Shown here: one piece after another, positions 15,927 to 23,802 of the stretch
Layout: each line of letters starts with the position of its first letter
Position numbering within the stretch: position 1 is the first letter of the stretch
DNA from: Anaerolineales bacterium
GTDB lineage: Bacteria; Chloroflexota; Anaerolineae; Anaerolineales; UBA4823
Assembly: GCA_020060465.1 (NCBI GenBank)
Contig: JAGVAD010000033.1
Coordinates: forward strand, 1 to 39,426
Direction of reading: 5' to 3'
Length of the DNA stretch: 39,426 bases
Notes under the pieces: model-generated
What the model saw: only the letters and a program-made list of their open reading frames with translations
Databases searched by the model: none
Told to the model about the DNA's origin: nothing
Translations under genes and position numbers: made by a program

Positions 15927-17300
15927 ATGAATATAGAACCTGGCTATCAACAAACCCTGGATTATCTTTACAGCTTTGTGGATTATAGCCTGACGCGAGG
16001 TTTTCGTAACCTGCCGGAGCAGTTTGATTTAGCCCGGATGGCGGCTTTTATGGAGCAATTGGGCAATCCGCATCGCTCCTATCCGGTGATTCACGTCGCC
16101 GGGACGAAGGGAAAAGGATCGGTGTGCGCATTCTGCACCAGCGCTCTGCGTCAGGCAGGCTATGCGGTGGGTCTTTATACTTCGCCGCATTTGGAAGATT
16201 ATGCGGAGCGCATCCAGTTTGATGGGCAGCCGATCCCGCATGAGGACCTGATCGCGCTGGTAGATGAGATTCGCCCGATTTTGGAACAAGGGACGAAACT
16301 GACCACCTTTGAGATCACCACTGCGCTGGCTTTTCTATATTTCGCGCGGCGCGGCGCATCGGCGGTGATCGCCGAAGTTGGCTTGGGCGGGCGGCTGGAC
16401 GCGACCAACATTGTCTTGCCAGTCACGGCGGTGATCACTTCACTATCATTCGATCACATGCAGGTTTTGGGGAACACGTTGGCTGAAATCGCGGCGGAGA
16501 AAGCTGGCATCATCAAACCCGGCATACCAGTCGTGCTTGCTCCGCAAGTGGAGGAGGCGCGTCAGGTAGTTGAGCGCGTGGCGCAAGAACGCGGCTCGCC
16601 GCTGATTCAGATAGGGCGCGACTATCAGTATTCGCTATTGGAGCATAACCTGGATCGGCAGAGCCTGTTGGTCTGGAAGACAGAGCCAGGAATGGCAAGC
16701 GATGATCCAGAGCGGCGAACCCTCGAAGCAAACTCAGCAGTGAAATTGACGATACCGCTTCTGGGCGAGCATCAGGTAGAAAACGCCGCTGTTGCCTACG
16801 CTGCTTTACAAACGGCTGCCTCGCGTGGCCTGCGGCTCGATCAGGAAGCGCTTCAGCGGGGTTTTGCTCAGGTTTCATGGCCTGGGCGGTTTGAGATCCT
16901 GCAACGCGAGCCGCCGGTTATCGTGGATTCAGCGCATAATCGCGACTCGGCGCGCAAACTTGCTAAAACTCTTGAAACCTACTTCCCGGATCGAGAGGTG
17001 ATCCTGGTGTTTGGGGCGTCGGAAGATAAGGATATTTCAGGGATGCTGGCGGAATTAACCCCGCGCGTTCGGCAAGTGATTTTCACCCAGTCCTTCCATC
17101 CGCGCGCCATTCGACCCGAAGAATTGACCCAACTGGCGCTGCCGTTTGGGAAACCGACGCAAATTGTCCCGGCGGTTGAAGACGCGTTGCAGGTTGCGCT
17201 GGCACAGGCGGACGAAAAAAGCCTGGTGCTGGCTGCTGGAAGTATATTTGTCGCCGCGGGAATACGCCAGACCTGGTACAATCAAATAAAAGAGCGCTAA
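15927..17300 (+). CDS. folC: Folylpolyglutamate synthase / dihydrofolate synthase family
   Basis: This 457-residue ATP-dependent ligase belongs to the Mur-ligase-like FolC family, which adds glutamate to dihydropteroate or tetrahydrofolate. The nucleotide loop HVAGTKGKGSV, the signature TSPHLEDYAERI, GLGGRLDATNIV and SFDHMQVLGNT, and the C-terminal ligase region with IVDSAHNRDSA and VFGASEDKDISGML are all present. Length fits the family. Whether it has both dihydrofolate synthase and polyglutamylation activity cannot be told from sequence. No ribosome-binding site is visible before the ATG; the upstream promoter suggests a leaderless or near-leaderless message. lon follows after 40 bp and may be co-transcribed. 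Confidence 0.95.
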   Translation: MNIEPGYQQTLDYLYSFVDYSLTRGFRNLPEQFDLARMAAFMEQLGNPHRSYPVIHVAGTKGKGSVCAFCTSALRQAGYAVGLYTSPHLEDYAERIQFDGQPIPHEDLIALVDEIRPILEQGTKLTTFEITTALAFLYFARRGASAVIAEVGLGGRLDATNIVLPVTAVITSLSFDHMQVLGNTLAEIAAEKAGIIKPGIPVVLAPQVEEARQVVERVAQERGSPLIQIGRDYQYSLLEHNLDRQSLLVWKTEPGMASDDPERRTLEANSAVKLTIPLLGEHQVENAAVAYAALQTAASRGLRLDQEALQRGFAQVSWPGRFEILQREPPVIVDSAHNRDSARKLAKTLETYFPDREVILVFGASEDKDISGMLAELTPRVRQVIFTQSFHPRAIRPEELTQLALPFGKPTQIVPAVEDALQVALAQADEKSLVLAAGSIFVAAGIRQTWYNQIKER

Positions 17301-17340
17301 GCCCGTTGGGTTGTAGCAAGCGGGCTGGCTGAGGGAAAGC

Positions 17341-19884
17341 ATGAGAGATAACGATTGGTATTTACAGGACGACGAAGAAAGCTTCAACGAGACCCTTCAT
17401 CACCGAACAGAAGAACTTTACAGCGTCGCCGATGCAGTCCCAGATGAAGAGGGATTGATCGAGTGCCCGGTGTTGCCGCTGCGCGATTTAGTGGTCTATC
17501 CGCGCATGGTCTCGCCCATTTTTCTTTCACAGGACGCCGGCCTGTTGGCAGTAGAAGAAGCGCAACTCAATAACCAGACGGTGATTGCGCTGACGCAGCG
17601 CGATCCAGATCTGGATCAGCCTGGGCCAGACGATTTTTATCCCATTGGGGTGGAGATGGCGGTTGGGCGTCTGTTGAGTATGCCGGATCAATCCAGCTCT
17701 GCCCTGGTGCAGGGGCGCCGCCGGGTGGAGGTGATCGAATTTGTACAGGAAAAGCCATTTTTGATCGCTCGCGCCCGCCCGATCACGGAACGCATCGAGG
17801 TGGACCGCCAGATTGACGCTACCATGCGCACGGCGCTGGAGATGTTTCATAAGTGCGTTCAGCTTGATCGCAGCCTGCCCGAAGAGGCTTATCTTTACGC
17901 CATCAACATAGACGATCCCGGCTGGTTGGCGGATATGATCGTCACAGCTATTGCGCCGCCGCTGTCAACGCGCATCGAGTTATTGGGCGTGTTGGACCCG
18001 GTGGAGAGACTGAAGCAGGTCATTGGCTTATTGGCAAAAGAGGCCGATGTATTGGAATTGGAAGATGAAATCCACTCACGCGCCCAAAGCGAAGTGGATC
18101 GCACCCAGCGCGAGTTCTATTTGCGTGAGCAAATGAAGGTCATCCAATCGGAATTGGGAGAGGGCGACCCGTGGGCGCGTGAGATCTACGAATTGCAGAC
18201 GCGCATTGAAAGCGCCGGATTGCCGGAAGAAGTCCTGACGCGCGCTTTGAAAGAGGTCGAGCGGTTGGGGCAAATGCCGCCCATGTCGCCTGAGGTGGGC
18301 ATCATTCGCACGTATATCGAGTGGATCCTGGAACTGCCCTGGACGAACGCTACCGAGGACAACCTGGATGTGAACCACGCGGCCCAGATCCTGGAACGCG
18401 ATCATTATGGTCTGCCGCGCGCCAAAGAGCGCATCCTGGAATATATCGCTGTGCGTAGCTTAAAACCCAAGCGGTTGCGTCAACCTATCTTGTGCTTCTT
18501 GGGTCCGCCAGGCACCGGGAAAACTTCGCTGGGGCGCTCGATTGCCGAAGCGCTAGGAAGAAAATTTGTGCGTCTGTCTTTGGGCGGTGTGCGGGATGAA
18601 GCGGAGATTCGCGGCCATCGCCGTACCTATATCGGCGCGCTACCCGGGCGCATTCTGCAAACCATGCGTCGCGCAGGCACAGTCAACCCGCTTTTTATGT
18701 TGGATGAGGTGGACAAACTCGGACAAGACTTTCGCGGCGATCCATCCTCAGCCCTCCTGGAAGTGCTGGATCCAGAGCAAAACTTCGCTTTTTCAGATCA
18801 CTATCTGGAACTGCCTTACGATTTGTCGCGGGTGATGTTTATCACCACAGCTAATACAACCAGCTCAATCCCGGCTGCCCTATTGGATCGCATGGAGCTG
18901 ATCGAGTTTCCGGGTTATATTGAGGAAGAAAAGCTGGAGATCGCGACCCGCTTTTTGATTCCGCGCCAATTAGAGGAAAACGGCCTGGAGGGCCAGGAAC
19001 TGCGCTTCTCAGAACAGGCCTTGAAGCGCATCATCCGTGAATACACCTACGAAGCCGGGGTGCGCAACTTGGAGCGAGAAATTGGCCGTATTTGCCGCAA
19101 AACGGCGCGCTTGAAAGCCGAAGGCAAACGCCATCCCTCGCAGATTGGCGCAGAAGCCGTGGAGCGCTTCTTGGGTCCGCCGCAATTTTTCAACCTGGAA
19201 GCCGAATTGCAAAATGAGGTTGGCGTTGCAACAGCGGTCGCCTGGACGGAAAACGGGGGTGAGATCATGCCGGTGGAAGTGCTGCTGATGGAAGGCAAAG
19301 GCAATATGCAAATTACCGGCCAGATCGGCAATATCATGCAAGAATCGGCTCAGGCTGCGTTGTCTTTTCTCAAGTCCCGCGCCCGAACGTTCGGAATTGA
19401 CCCGGAACTGTTCGAACAGGTGGACATCCATTTGCACATCCCAGAGGGCGCCATCCCGAAAGACGGCCCCAGCGCGGGGGTAACGATCTATACCGCGTTG
19501 GTTTCAGCCTTTACGGGGCGGCCAGTGAAGCGCGAGGTGGGCATGACCGGAGAGATCACGCTGCGCGGCAAGGTGTTGCCGGTGGGCGGAGTGCGCGAGA
19601 AGGTGCTGGCTGCCCATCGTGTGGGTTTGAAGACTGTTATCTTGCCTAAAAAGAACCTGAAAGATCTGGTGGATGTGCCGAAACGCGCTCGCAGCGAGCT
19701 GAATATTATCCCGGTGGAACATATAGATCAGGTGATTGAGGTGGCCTTGTTGCCTGCTCCACAGGAAGCCAAATCGCCGCGCCCGCGACGTAAGAAAGCG
19801 GCTGAGTCGTCACCTACAGATGCGCCTCGGACCGGAGCGCCGATTGAGCAAACCGCTTCGACTGGACAGGTGCATGTTGGATAA
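17341..19884 (+). CDS. lon: ATP-dependent protease Lon
   Basis: This 847-residue protein is a complete LonA protease: an N-terminal substrate-binding domain (about 40-240), coiled segment (240-275), AAA+ domain with Walker A GPPGTGKT (388-395) and Walker B LFMLDEVDK (451-459), and C-terminal peptidase domain. The catalytic dyad is Ser711 in KDGPSAGV and Lys754 in VREKVLAAH, 43 residues apart as in E. coli Lon. The enzyme degrades damaged and regulatory proteins in the cytoplasm. The C-terminus carries an extra low-complexity tail (about 800-847). GAGGGA shortly before the ATG serves as ribosome-binding site. A 6-bp hairpin (17300-17326) in the gap after folC lacks a U-tract, so read-through from folC is likely. 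Confidence 0.97.
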   Translation: MRDNDWYLQDDEESFNETLHHRTEELYSVADAVPDEEGLIECPVLPLRDLVVYPRMVSPIFLSQDAGLLAVEEAQLNNQTVIALTQRDPDLDQPGPDDFYPIGVEMAVGRLLSMPDQSSSALVQGRRRVEVIEFVQEKPFLIARARPITERIEVDRQIDATMRTALEMFHKCVQLDRSLPEEAYLYAINIDDPGWLADMIVTAIAPPLSTRIELLGVLDPVERLKQVIGLLAKEADVLELEDEIHSRAQSEVDRTQREFYLREQMKVIQSELGEGDPWAREIYELQTRIESAGLPEEVLTRALKEVERLGQMPPMSPEVGIIRTYIEWILELPWTNATEDNLDVNHAAQILERDHYGLPRAKERILEYIAVRSLKPKRLRQPILCFLGPPGTGKTSLGRSIAEALGRKFVRLSLGGVRDEAEIRGHRRTYIGALPGRILQTMRRAGTVNPLFMLDEVDKLGQDFRGDPSSALLEVLDPEQNFAFSDHYLELPYDLSRVMFITTANTTSSIPAALLDRMELIEFPGYIEEEKLEIATRFLIPRQLEENGLEGQELRFSEQALKRIIREYTYEAGVRNLEREIGRICRKTARLKAEGKRHPSQIGAEAVERFLGPPQFFNLEAELQNEVGVATAVAWTENGGEIMPVEVLLMEGKGNMQITGQIGNIMQESAQAALSFLKSRARTFGIDPELFEQVDIHLHIPEGAIPKDGPSAGVTIYTALVSAFTGRPVKREVGMTGEITLRGKVLPVGGVREKVLAAHRVGLKTVILPKKNLKDLVDVPKRARSELNIIPVEHIDQVIEVALLPAPQEAKSPRPRRKKAAESSPTDAPRTGAPIEQTASTGQVHVG

Positions 19885-19888
19885 TGAG

Positions 19889-19922
19889 GCGAGCCAGCGG
19901 TAAGTGTTTTCTGCTGGCTCGC
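19889..19922. terminator. Strong hairpin between convergent lon and dehydrogenase genes
   Basis: A perfect 10-bp stem, GCGAGCCAGC (19889-19898) and GCTGGCTCGC (19913-19922), sits between two converging stops. It is followed on the plus strand by TAAAAAA rather than a T-run, and on the minus strand by CTCATTAT, so it lacks a U-tract in both directions. Position argues for a terminator; the sequence is not canonical. Confidence 0.5.
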
Positions 19923-19934
19923 TAAAAAATCTGC

Positions 19935-21212
19935 TCAGCGGGATGTAACTGTAGTCAATACGACACGATAGATATTCCCATCTCGATCCACAACGTAAAG
20001 CTCTCCGGCTTCGTCTTCGCCAAAACTAGAGACGTTGTATGGAGAATCCAGCAACAGGCTGCTTTGCCAGACGCCTGTTTCTTTCACCAATCCCCAGATC
20101 TTCCCGCTGCAATAATCGGCGAAGAAATAGATGCCTTGCAGGGCAGGATAGGTTGAACCGCGATACACAAAACCGCCCGTGATCGAACAACCATCGGCAT
20201 GCGAATACTCCCAAACCGGCAGAGTCAGCCCGCTCTGATTGCAGCTTTGGCTGTTGTAGCAATGTTTCCCTTCCATGATGCGCCAGCCGTAATTTTCTCC
20301 GCCATTGCTGCTCCCCGGCTGGTGGTTGACCTCTTCCCAGGCGGATTGACCGACATCGGCAATATAGAGGTCGTCGTTGAGGCGGTCGAAAGAGAAACGC
20401 CAGGGATTGCGCAGGCCCAGCGCCCAGATCTCCTGGCGGTAACCGGACTGCCCTACAAATGGGTTATCAGATGGAATGCGATAGGCGAGCGGCGAAGGTC
20501 CGCCCTGGAGCATGAGGGGCAGGTAGGAACGGTGCGCCTGTGTAATCGCTGGCGGCTGACCCGGCTCAACATCAATACGCAGGATTTTCCCTAACAGTGT
20601 GTTTGGGTTCTGAGCATTGTTGGGAGGATCGCCGGCCCCTCCCCCATCTCCGGTGCCGATGTATAAATAACCATCTGGCCCAAACGCCAATTGTCCGCCG
20701 TTGTGATTATTTTGTGTTGGGTGGTTGAGCGACAGAATCAATTCCTCGCTGTTTGCGTTGGCTTGATTGGCGCCAGAGATATGAAAGCGGGAGATTTGAT
20801 TGTTGCCGTTCAGGTTGGTGTAATAAACGTAGAAATACCCCTTACCGGTGTAGTTTGGCGGGAATGCCACGCTGAGCAACCCTTCTTCGCCGCCTCCGCC
20901 ATTGCTGGGAGAAAGCACGCGATCGGAAATGTTTAGAAACGGCGTGGGCAGCAAAGCGCCGCTTTGATAAATTCTGATCCTGCCGGATTGCTCCACGATG
21001 AAGAGCCGCCCGCTGCCATCACCAGCGTGGGTGAGGTGGACAGGGGCGCTCAAACTTCCAGTGACGTGAACCAGGCCAATCGAAGGCCAATCGAAAGCCG
21101 GGCGGTTCTTCGCAGACTGGCTAATCGGCGCCCAGCCAAGTAAAAACGGCGCAGCGCCGAAGAAAATGACCACCACTTTTAAGAGATTCAACCAGTAAAC
21201 CACGCGCTTCAA
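19935..21212 (-). CDS. Secreted glucose/sorbosone dehydrogenase-like beta-propeller (PQQ-dependent family)
   Basis: This 425-residue protein has an N-terminal hydrophobic segment (about residues 8-28), consistent with export. It is a six-bladed propeller of the glucose/sorbosone dehydrogenase family: LFIVEQSGRIRI, EEGLLSVAFPPNY, NHNGGQLAFGPDGYLYIGTG, ALGLRNPWRFSFD and YIADVGQSAWEEVN, with ITGGFVYRG and YFFADYCSG near the end. Characterised members oxidise sugars outside the membrane with PQQ, but many have no known substrate. The start is a TTG; GGAGG six bases upstream clearly supports it. It follows the DUF692-like gene by only 25 bp, in the same direction. No PQQ synthesis genes are in the window. 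Confidence 0.9.
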   Translation of the reverse strand: MKRVVYWLNLLKVVVIFFGAAPFLLGWAPISQSAKNRPAFDWPSIGLVHVTGSLSAPVHLTHAGDGSGRLFIVEQSGRIRIYQSGALLPTPFLNISDRVLSPSNGGGGEEGLLSVAFPPNYTGKGYFYVYYTNLNGNNQISRFHISGANQANANSEELILSLNHPTQNNHNGGQLAFGPDGYLYIGTGDGGGAGDPPNNAQNPNTLLGKILRIDVEPGQPPAITQAHRSYLPLMLQGGPSPLAYRIPSDNPFVGQSGYRQEIWALGLRNPWRFSFDRLNDDLYIADVGQSAWEEVNHQPGSSNGGENYGWRIMEGKHCYNSQSCNQSGLTLPVWEYSHADGCSITGGFVYRGSTYPALQGIYFFADYCSGKIWGLVKETGVWQSSLLLDSPYNVSSFGEDEAGELYVVDRDGNIYRVVLTTVTSR

Positions 21213-21237
21213 GATATACCTCCAGGATTTTCGAATA

Positions 21238-22044
21238 CTACGTGGGCTGCAACCAGTTCCAAATTTGTCGAGCTTGTTCTTCGATTACGAGTGGGTCGCT
21301 GCGATGGGCGAATTTTTCGCCCACGCCGCCGTACTCAAAAGCGATCAGCCACGGACGCGGCCATGCGCCGGTCTGGATTTGATCCAGGGCGCTACGCAGC
21401 GCCGACCAGTCTTGCTCCACAGCCGGCATGTGATCTTGCAGCCAGCCATCCAGGTCGTTCACCCCGGAAAAATGCAGCTCGCGCAGACGGTCAACCGGCA
21501 AGCTGCACATATACTCATTCACGCTGATGCCCAGGTGAAAGGCAGAGATACGCGCGTGCGCAATATCCAGCAGCAGGCCGCAGCCGGCTGTCTGGATGAC
21601 TTCGCAGATGATTTCGGGTTCAACGCATGGACGCAGCACGTTCCCCGCCGGCCGGTAAGGTACATTCTCTGCGATCACGCGGTCTGCGCCGAAACGGCGC
21701 GTTACCTGGTGCAGATCGGCCAGCATCCACTCGGCGATCTGTTCCCTGTACTGGGGTTTGGTAACGTCAATCGGCGCTTCCGGCAGGTCTTCTGCTCTGG
21801 TTTCCAGGTGTACGTTGACGTAGGGCGTATCGGTCTGCTCGAGTAATTCGGCAATCTGAACCCAATCCACATCGCGCAATTTACCGCGCCCAGCTTTTAG
21901 ATTGAAATGCACTGCCGCCGGACGCTGCGACCGCGCCTCGGCGATGAGATCCGGCCACGGGGGGCATTTGAAGCGGTCAAGATTGAGTTGACCTGTAGAA
22001 AGCAGTCGGGCAGAAGGATGTGAGTAATTAATGGCAAATTGCAT
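21238..22044 (-). CDS. DUF692-like TIM-barrel protein
   Basis: This protein of about 268 residues resembles the DUF692 (COG3220) TIM-barrel family. Matching landmarks are VNVHLETRAED, VIAENVPYR, GLLLDIAHARISAFHLGI, RLRELHFSGVND with a later QDHMP, and LIAFEYGGVG. The histidine, glutamate and aspartate residues in these stretches correspond to the metal-site positions of the family, which includes multinuclear iron oxygenases acting on cysteine-containing peptides. No precursor peptide or partner protein of that kind is seen nearby, so function is open. A sugar-isomerase-like TIM barrel is the alternative. The ATG at 22044 was chosen over a GTG 12 bases earlier; neither has a Shine-Dalgarno sequence. 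Confidence 0.7.
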   Translation of the reverse strand: MQFAINYSHPSARLLSTGQLNLDRFKCPPWPDLIAEARSQRPAAVHFNLKAGRGKLRDVDWVQIAELLEQTDTPYVNVHLETRAEDLPEAPIDVTKPQYREQIAEWMLADLHQVTRRFGADRVIAENVPYRPAGNVLRPCVEPEIICEVIQTAGCGLLLDIAHARISAFHLGISVNEYMCSLPVDRLRELHFSGVNDLDGWLQDHMPAVEQDWSALRSALDQIQTGAWPRPWLIAFEYGGVGEKFAHRSDPLVIEEQARQIWNWLQPT

Positions 22045-22220
22045 AAAGAATAACACTCTAGCCAGGAAAATCTGAAACGTTCAGCGTCCTCATATGTTTA
22101 TGCTGGGAAGATTATTCGGATCATATCATGAAAGCGCGGCGCTTTCTCCGCAGCGAAAATGATAAAGCATTAACTTAAGAATGGCTCTGAAGCTTATACT
22201 CGCCGACGAGAGGGCGATGT

Positions 22221-23354
22221 TCAGGGGCAGGCGTTTTGCTGATGTTCTTCAAGGGTTTCAGAAAAGAGATGCTTGCCGGAGCCATCGCAGGCAGCGCGAA
22301 AGTAATAATACGGTGATTGGGCTGGGAAAGCCACCGCCCTCAGCGCTTCCAAGCCGGGGTTGCAGATCGGCCCCGGTGGAAGCCCTGGGCGCAGGTATGT
22401 GTTGTAGGGCGACTCGATCTGCAAATCCTTCAAAGTCAGCGGATTTTTCCACCAGGTGTTTTGATCGCTTTGGAACCCCAAGGCGTATTGAATGGTAGGG
22501 TCCGAGTCCAGACGCATACCCGCCGCAAGGCGGTTCAAAAAAACTGAGGCGATGAGCGACATTTCATTCACATCCACCGCCTCGCGCTGCACAATCGAAG
22601 CCAGCGTAACCGCTTGAACCAAATCCAGCCCCTGGCGCGCAAAGCCCTCTCGCAACTCTGCATCCACCCGACTGTTGAAGCGTTGCAACAGGATTTGGAT
22701 GAACTCCTGGATACTGGTGTCGCGCGGCAGGCGATACCGATCGGGAAAGAGAAAACCCTCCAATGACGATCCCGGCGGCAGCTCGTGGATCATGGGCAGT
22801 GAAAGAGGCGGTGTGACAGCGTAGGATAGAAACGCTTCCGGCGTAAAAGTCAACCCCGAAGTTGGCAGCGCAGCGGCGATTTCCTCCAGTCGCCAGCCAG
22901 CCAGGATGCGGAATGTGACTTCGCTGGGGGTGGAGTCTTGTAAGGCGCGGGCAATCTCCACAGGCGACATGCGGGCGCTTAAGGTGTATTCGCCTGCCTG
23001 GATGCTGGTATCCAAACCCGCGTAAATCAGGTAAAGGCGAAACAGGTCTGCGTCCTGAATCAGCCCTTCTGCCTCCAGCCGTCGGGTAATCTCGTAAGTT
23101 GGTTCTCCCAATTCCACCGCAAAGGATTGTGGTTTTGCGGCGGGGTCGCGCGGAGAGAGCAGCGATTTTTCTCGCAAGATCAGTTGCCAGGAAATCAACC
23201 AACGCTGATAAGCACTTAAAGTTTTTGCTGGCGCACCGAATATCTGCTCGGCCTGCGCCGGCGCTTGCCAGGCCAGCCAGCCAAGCGCCCCTGCAACCAG
23301 ACAGGCAAAAAGCGCCAGGAGTAGCAGAAGAGATGTGAAATTTGCGCGTTTCAT
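22221..23354 (-). CDS. mltG: Endolytic murein transglycosylase MltG (YceG)
   Basis: This 377-residue protein has an N-terminal membrane anchor (residues 8-28) and a YceG domain that cuts nascent glycan strands, probably ending their growth. The catalytic glutamate is Glu258 in LASIVQREAV. Other family marks are LEGFLFPDRYRLP, LDSDPTIQYALG and SPYNTYLRPGLPPGPICNPG. A LysM-like region precedes the catalytic part. The start overlaps the ruvX stop (ATGA at 23351-23354), so the two are coupled, as in many bacteria where ruvX and mltG are adjacent. About 75 bases after the stop lies a perfect palindrome GAAAGCGCGGCGCTTTC (22130-22146) that may end this long minus-strand run, though it lacks a U-tract. 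Confidence 0.95.
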   Translation of the reverse strand: MKRANFTSLLLLLALFACLVAGALGWLAWQAPAQAEQIFGAPAKTLSAYQRWLISWQLILREKSLLSPRDPAAKPQSFAVELGEPTYEITRRLEAEGLIQDADLFRLYLIYAGLDTSIQAGEYTLSARMSPVEIARALQDSTPSEVTFRILAGWRLEEIAAALPTSGLTFTPEAFLSYAVTPPLSLPMIHELPPGSSLEGFLFPDRYRLPRDTSIQEFIQILLQRFNSRVDAELREGFARQGLDLVQAVTLASIVQREAVDVNEMSLIASVFLNRLAAGMRLDSDPTIQYALGFQSDQNTWWKNPLTLKDLQIESPYNTYLRPGLPPGPICNPGLEALRAVAFPAQSPYYYFRAACDGSGKHLFSETLEEHQQNACP

Positions 23355-23764
23355 TTTGAGCGGGCGTCCAAATAAGTTTGTAAGAGATACGTCGCCGCAA
23401 TGTCATCCAGGTGACCGCGTCGTTTTCGCCGCGAGACGCCCATCGCCAGGCGAGACTGGCGAGCCGCCTGTGTGCTGCCCGATTCATCCCACAATTCTAC
23501 CGGGATCGAAGTCTGCGTGCGGATGGCGGCGGCGAGCTTATAGGCGCGACGAGATTGCGGTGTAGGTCGGTTCTCCTCGTTCAGCGCCTGCCCGACGATA
23601 ATGCGTTCAACGTTGTGTTCATGCGCCAATTGCGCGATTACAGCCGCGTCTGTCAGGCGTGAAACATGCGCGATCACGGTCAGTGGATTGGCGATGGTTC
23701 CCGTGGGATCGCTGATCGCCACGCCAATACGTTTTTCTCCGGGGTCAATTGCCAGAATGCGCAC
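23351..23764 (-). CDS. ruvX: Putative pre-16S rRNA nuclease RuvX/YqgF
   Basis: This 137-residue protein is a full-length YqgF/RuvX family member with an RNase H-like fold, implicated in 16S rRNA 5'-end maturation. The start reads MRILAIDPGEKRIGVAISDP, including the catalytic Asp7, and RIIVGQALNEEN and GHLDDIAATYLLQ supply the remaining acidic residues. Translation begins at a GTG; no convincing Shine-Dalgarno sequence precedes it, so coupling to the upstream gene 38 bp away is possible. The stop overlaps the mltG start. Confidence 0.95.
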   Translation of the reverse strand: MRILAIDPGEKRIGVAISDPTGTIANPLTVIAHVSRLTDAAVIAQLAHEHNVERIIVGQALNEENRPTPQSRRAYKLAAAIRTQTSIPVELWDESGSTQAARQSRLAMGVSRRKRRGHLDDIAATYLLQTYLDARSK

Positions 23765-23802
23765 AGGTTTTATGCTTTAGCCTGGTCTCTTAACGGAGCG
23801 GC

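Noticed and set aside
22564..23487. 307-residue open frame overlapping mltG and ruvX in another frame.
   Set aside because: It is an out-of-frame shadow of two clear genes with low-complexity composition.
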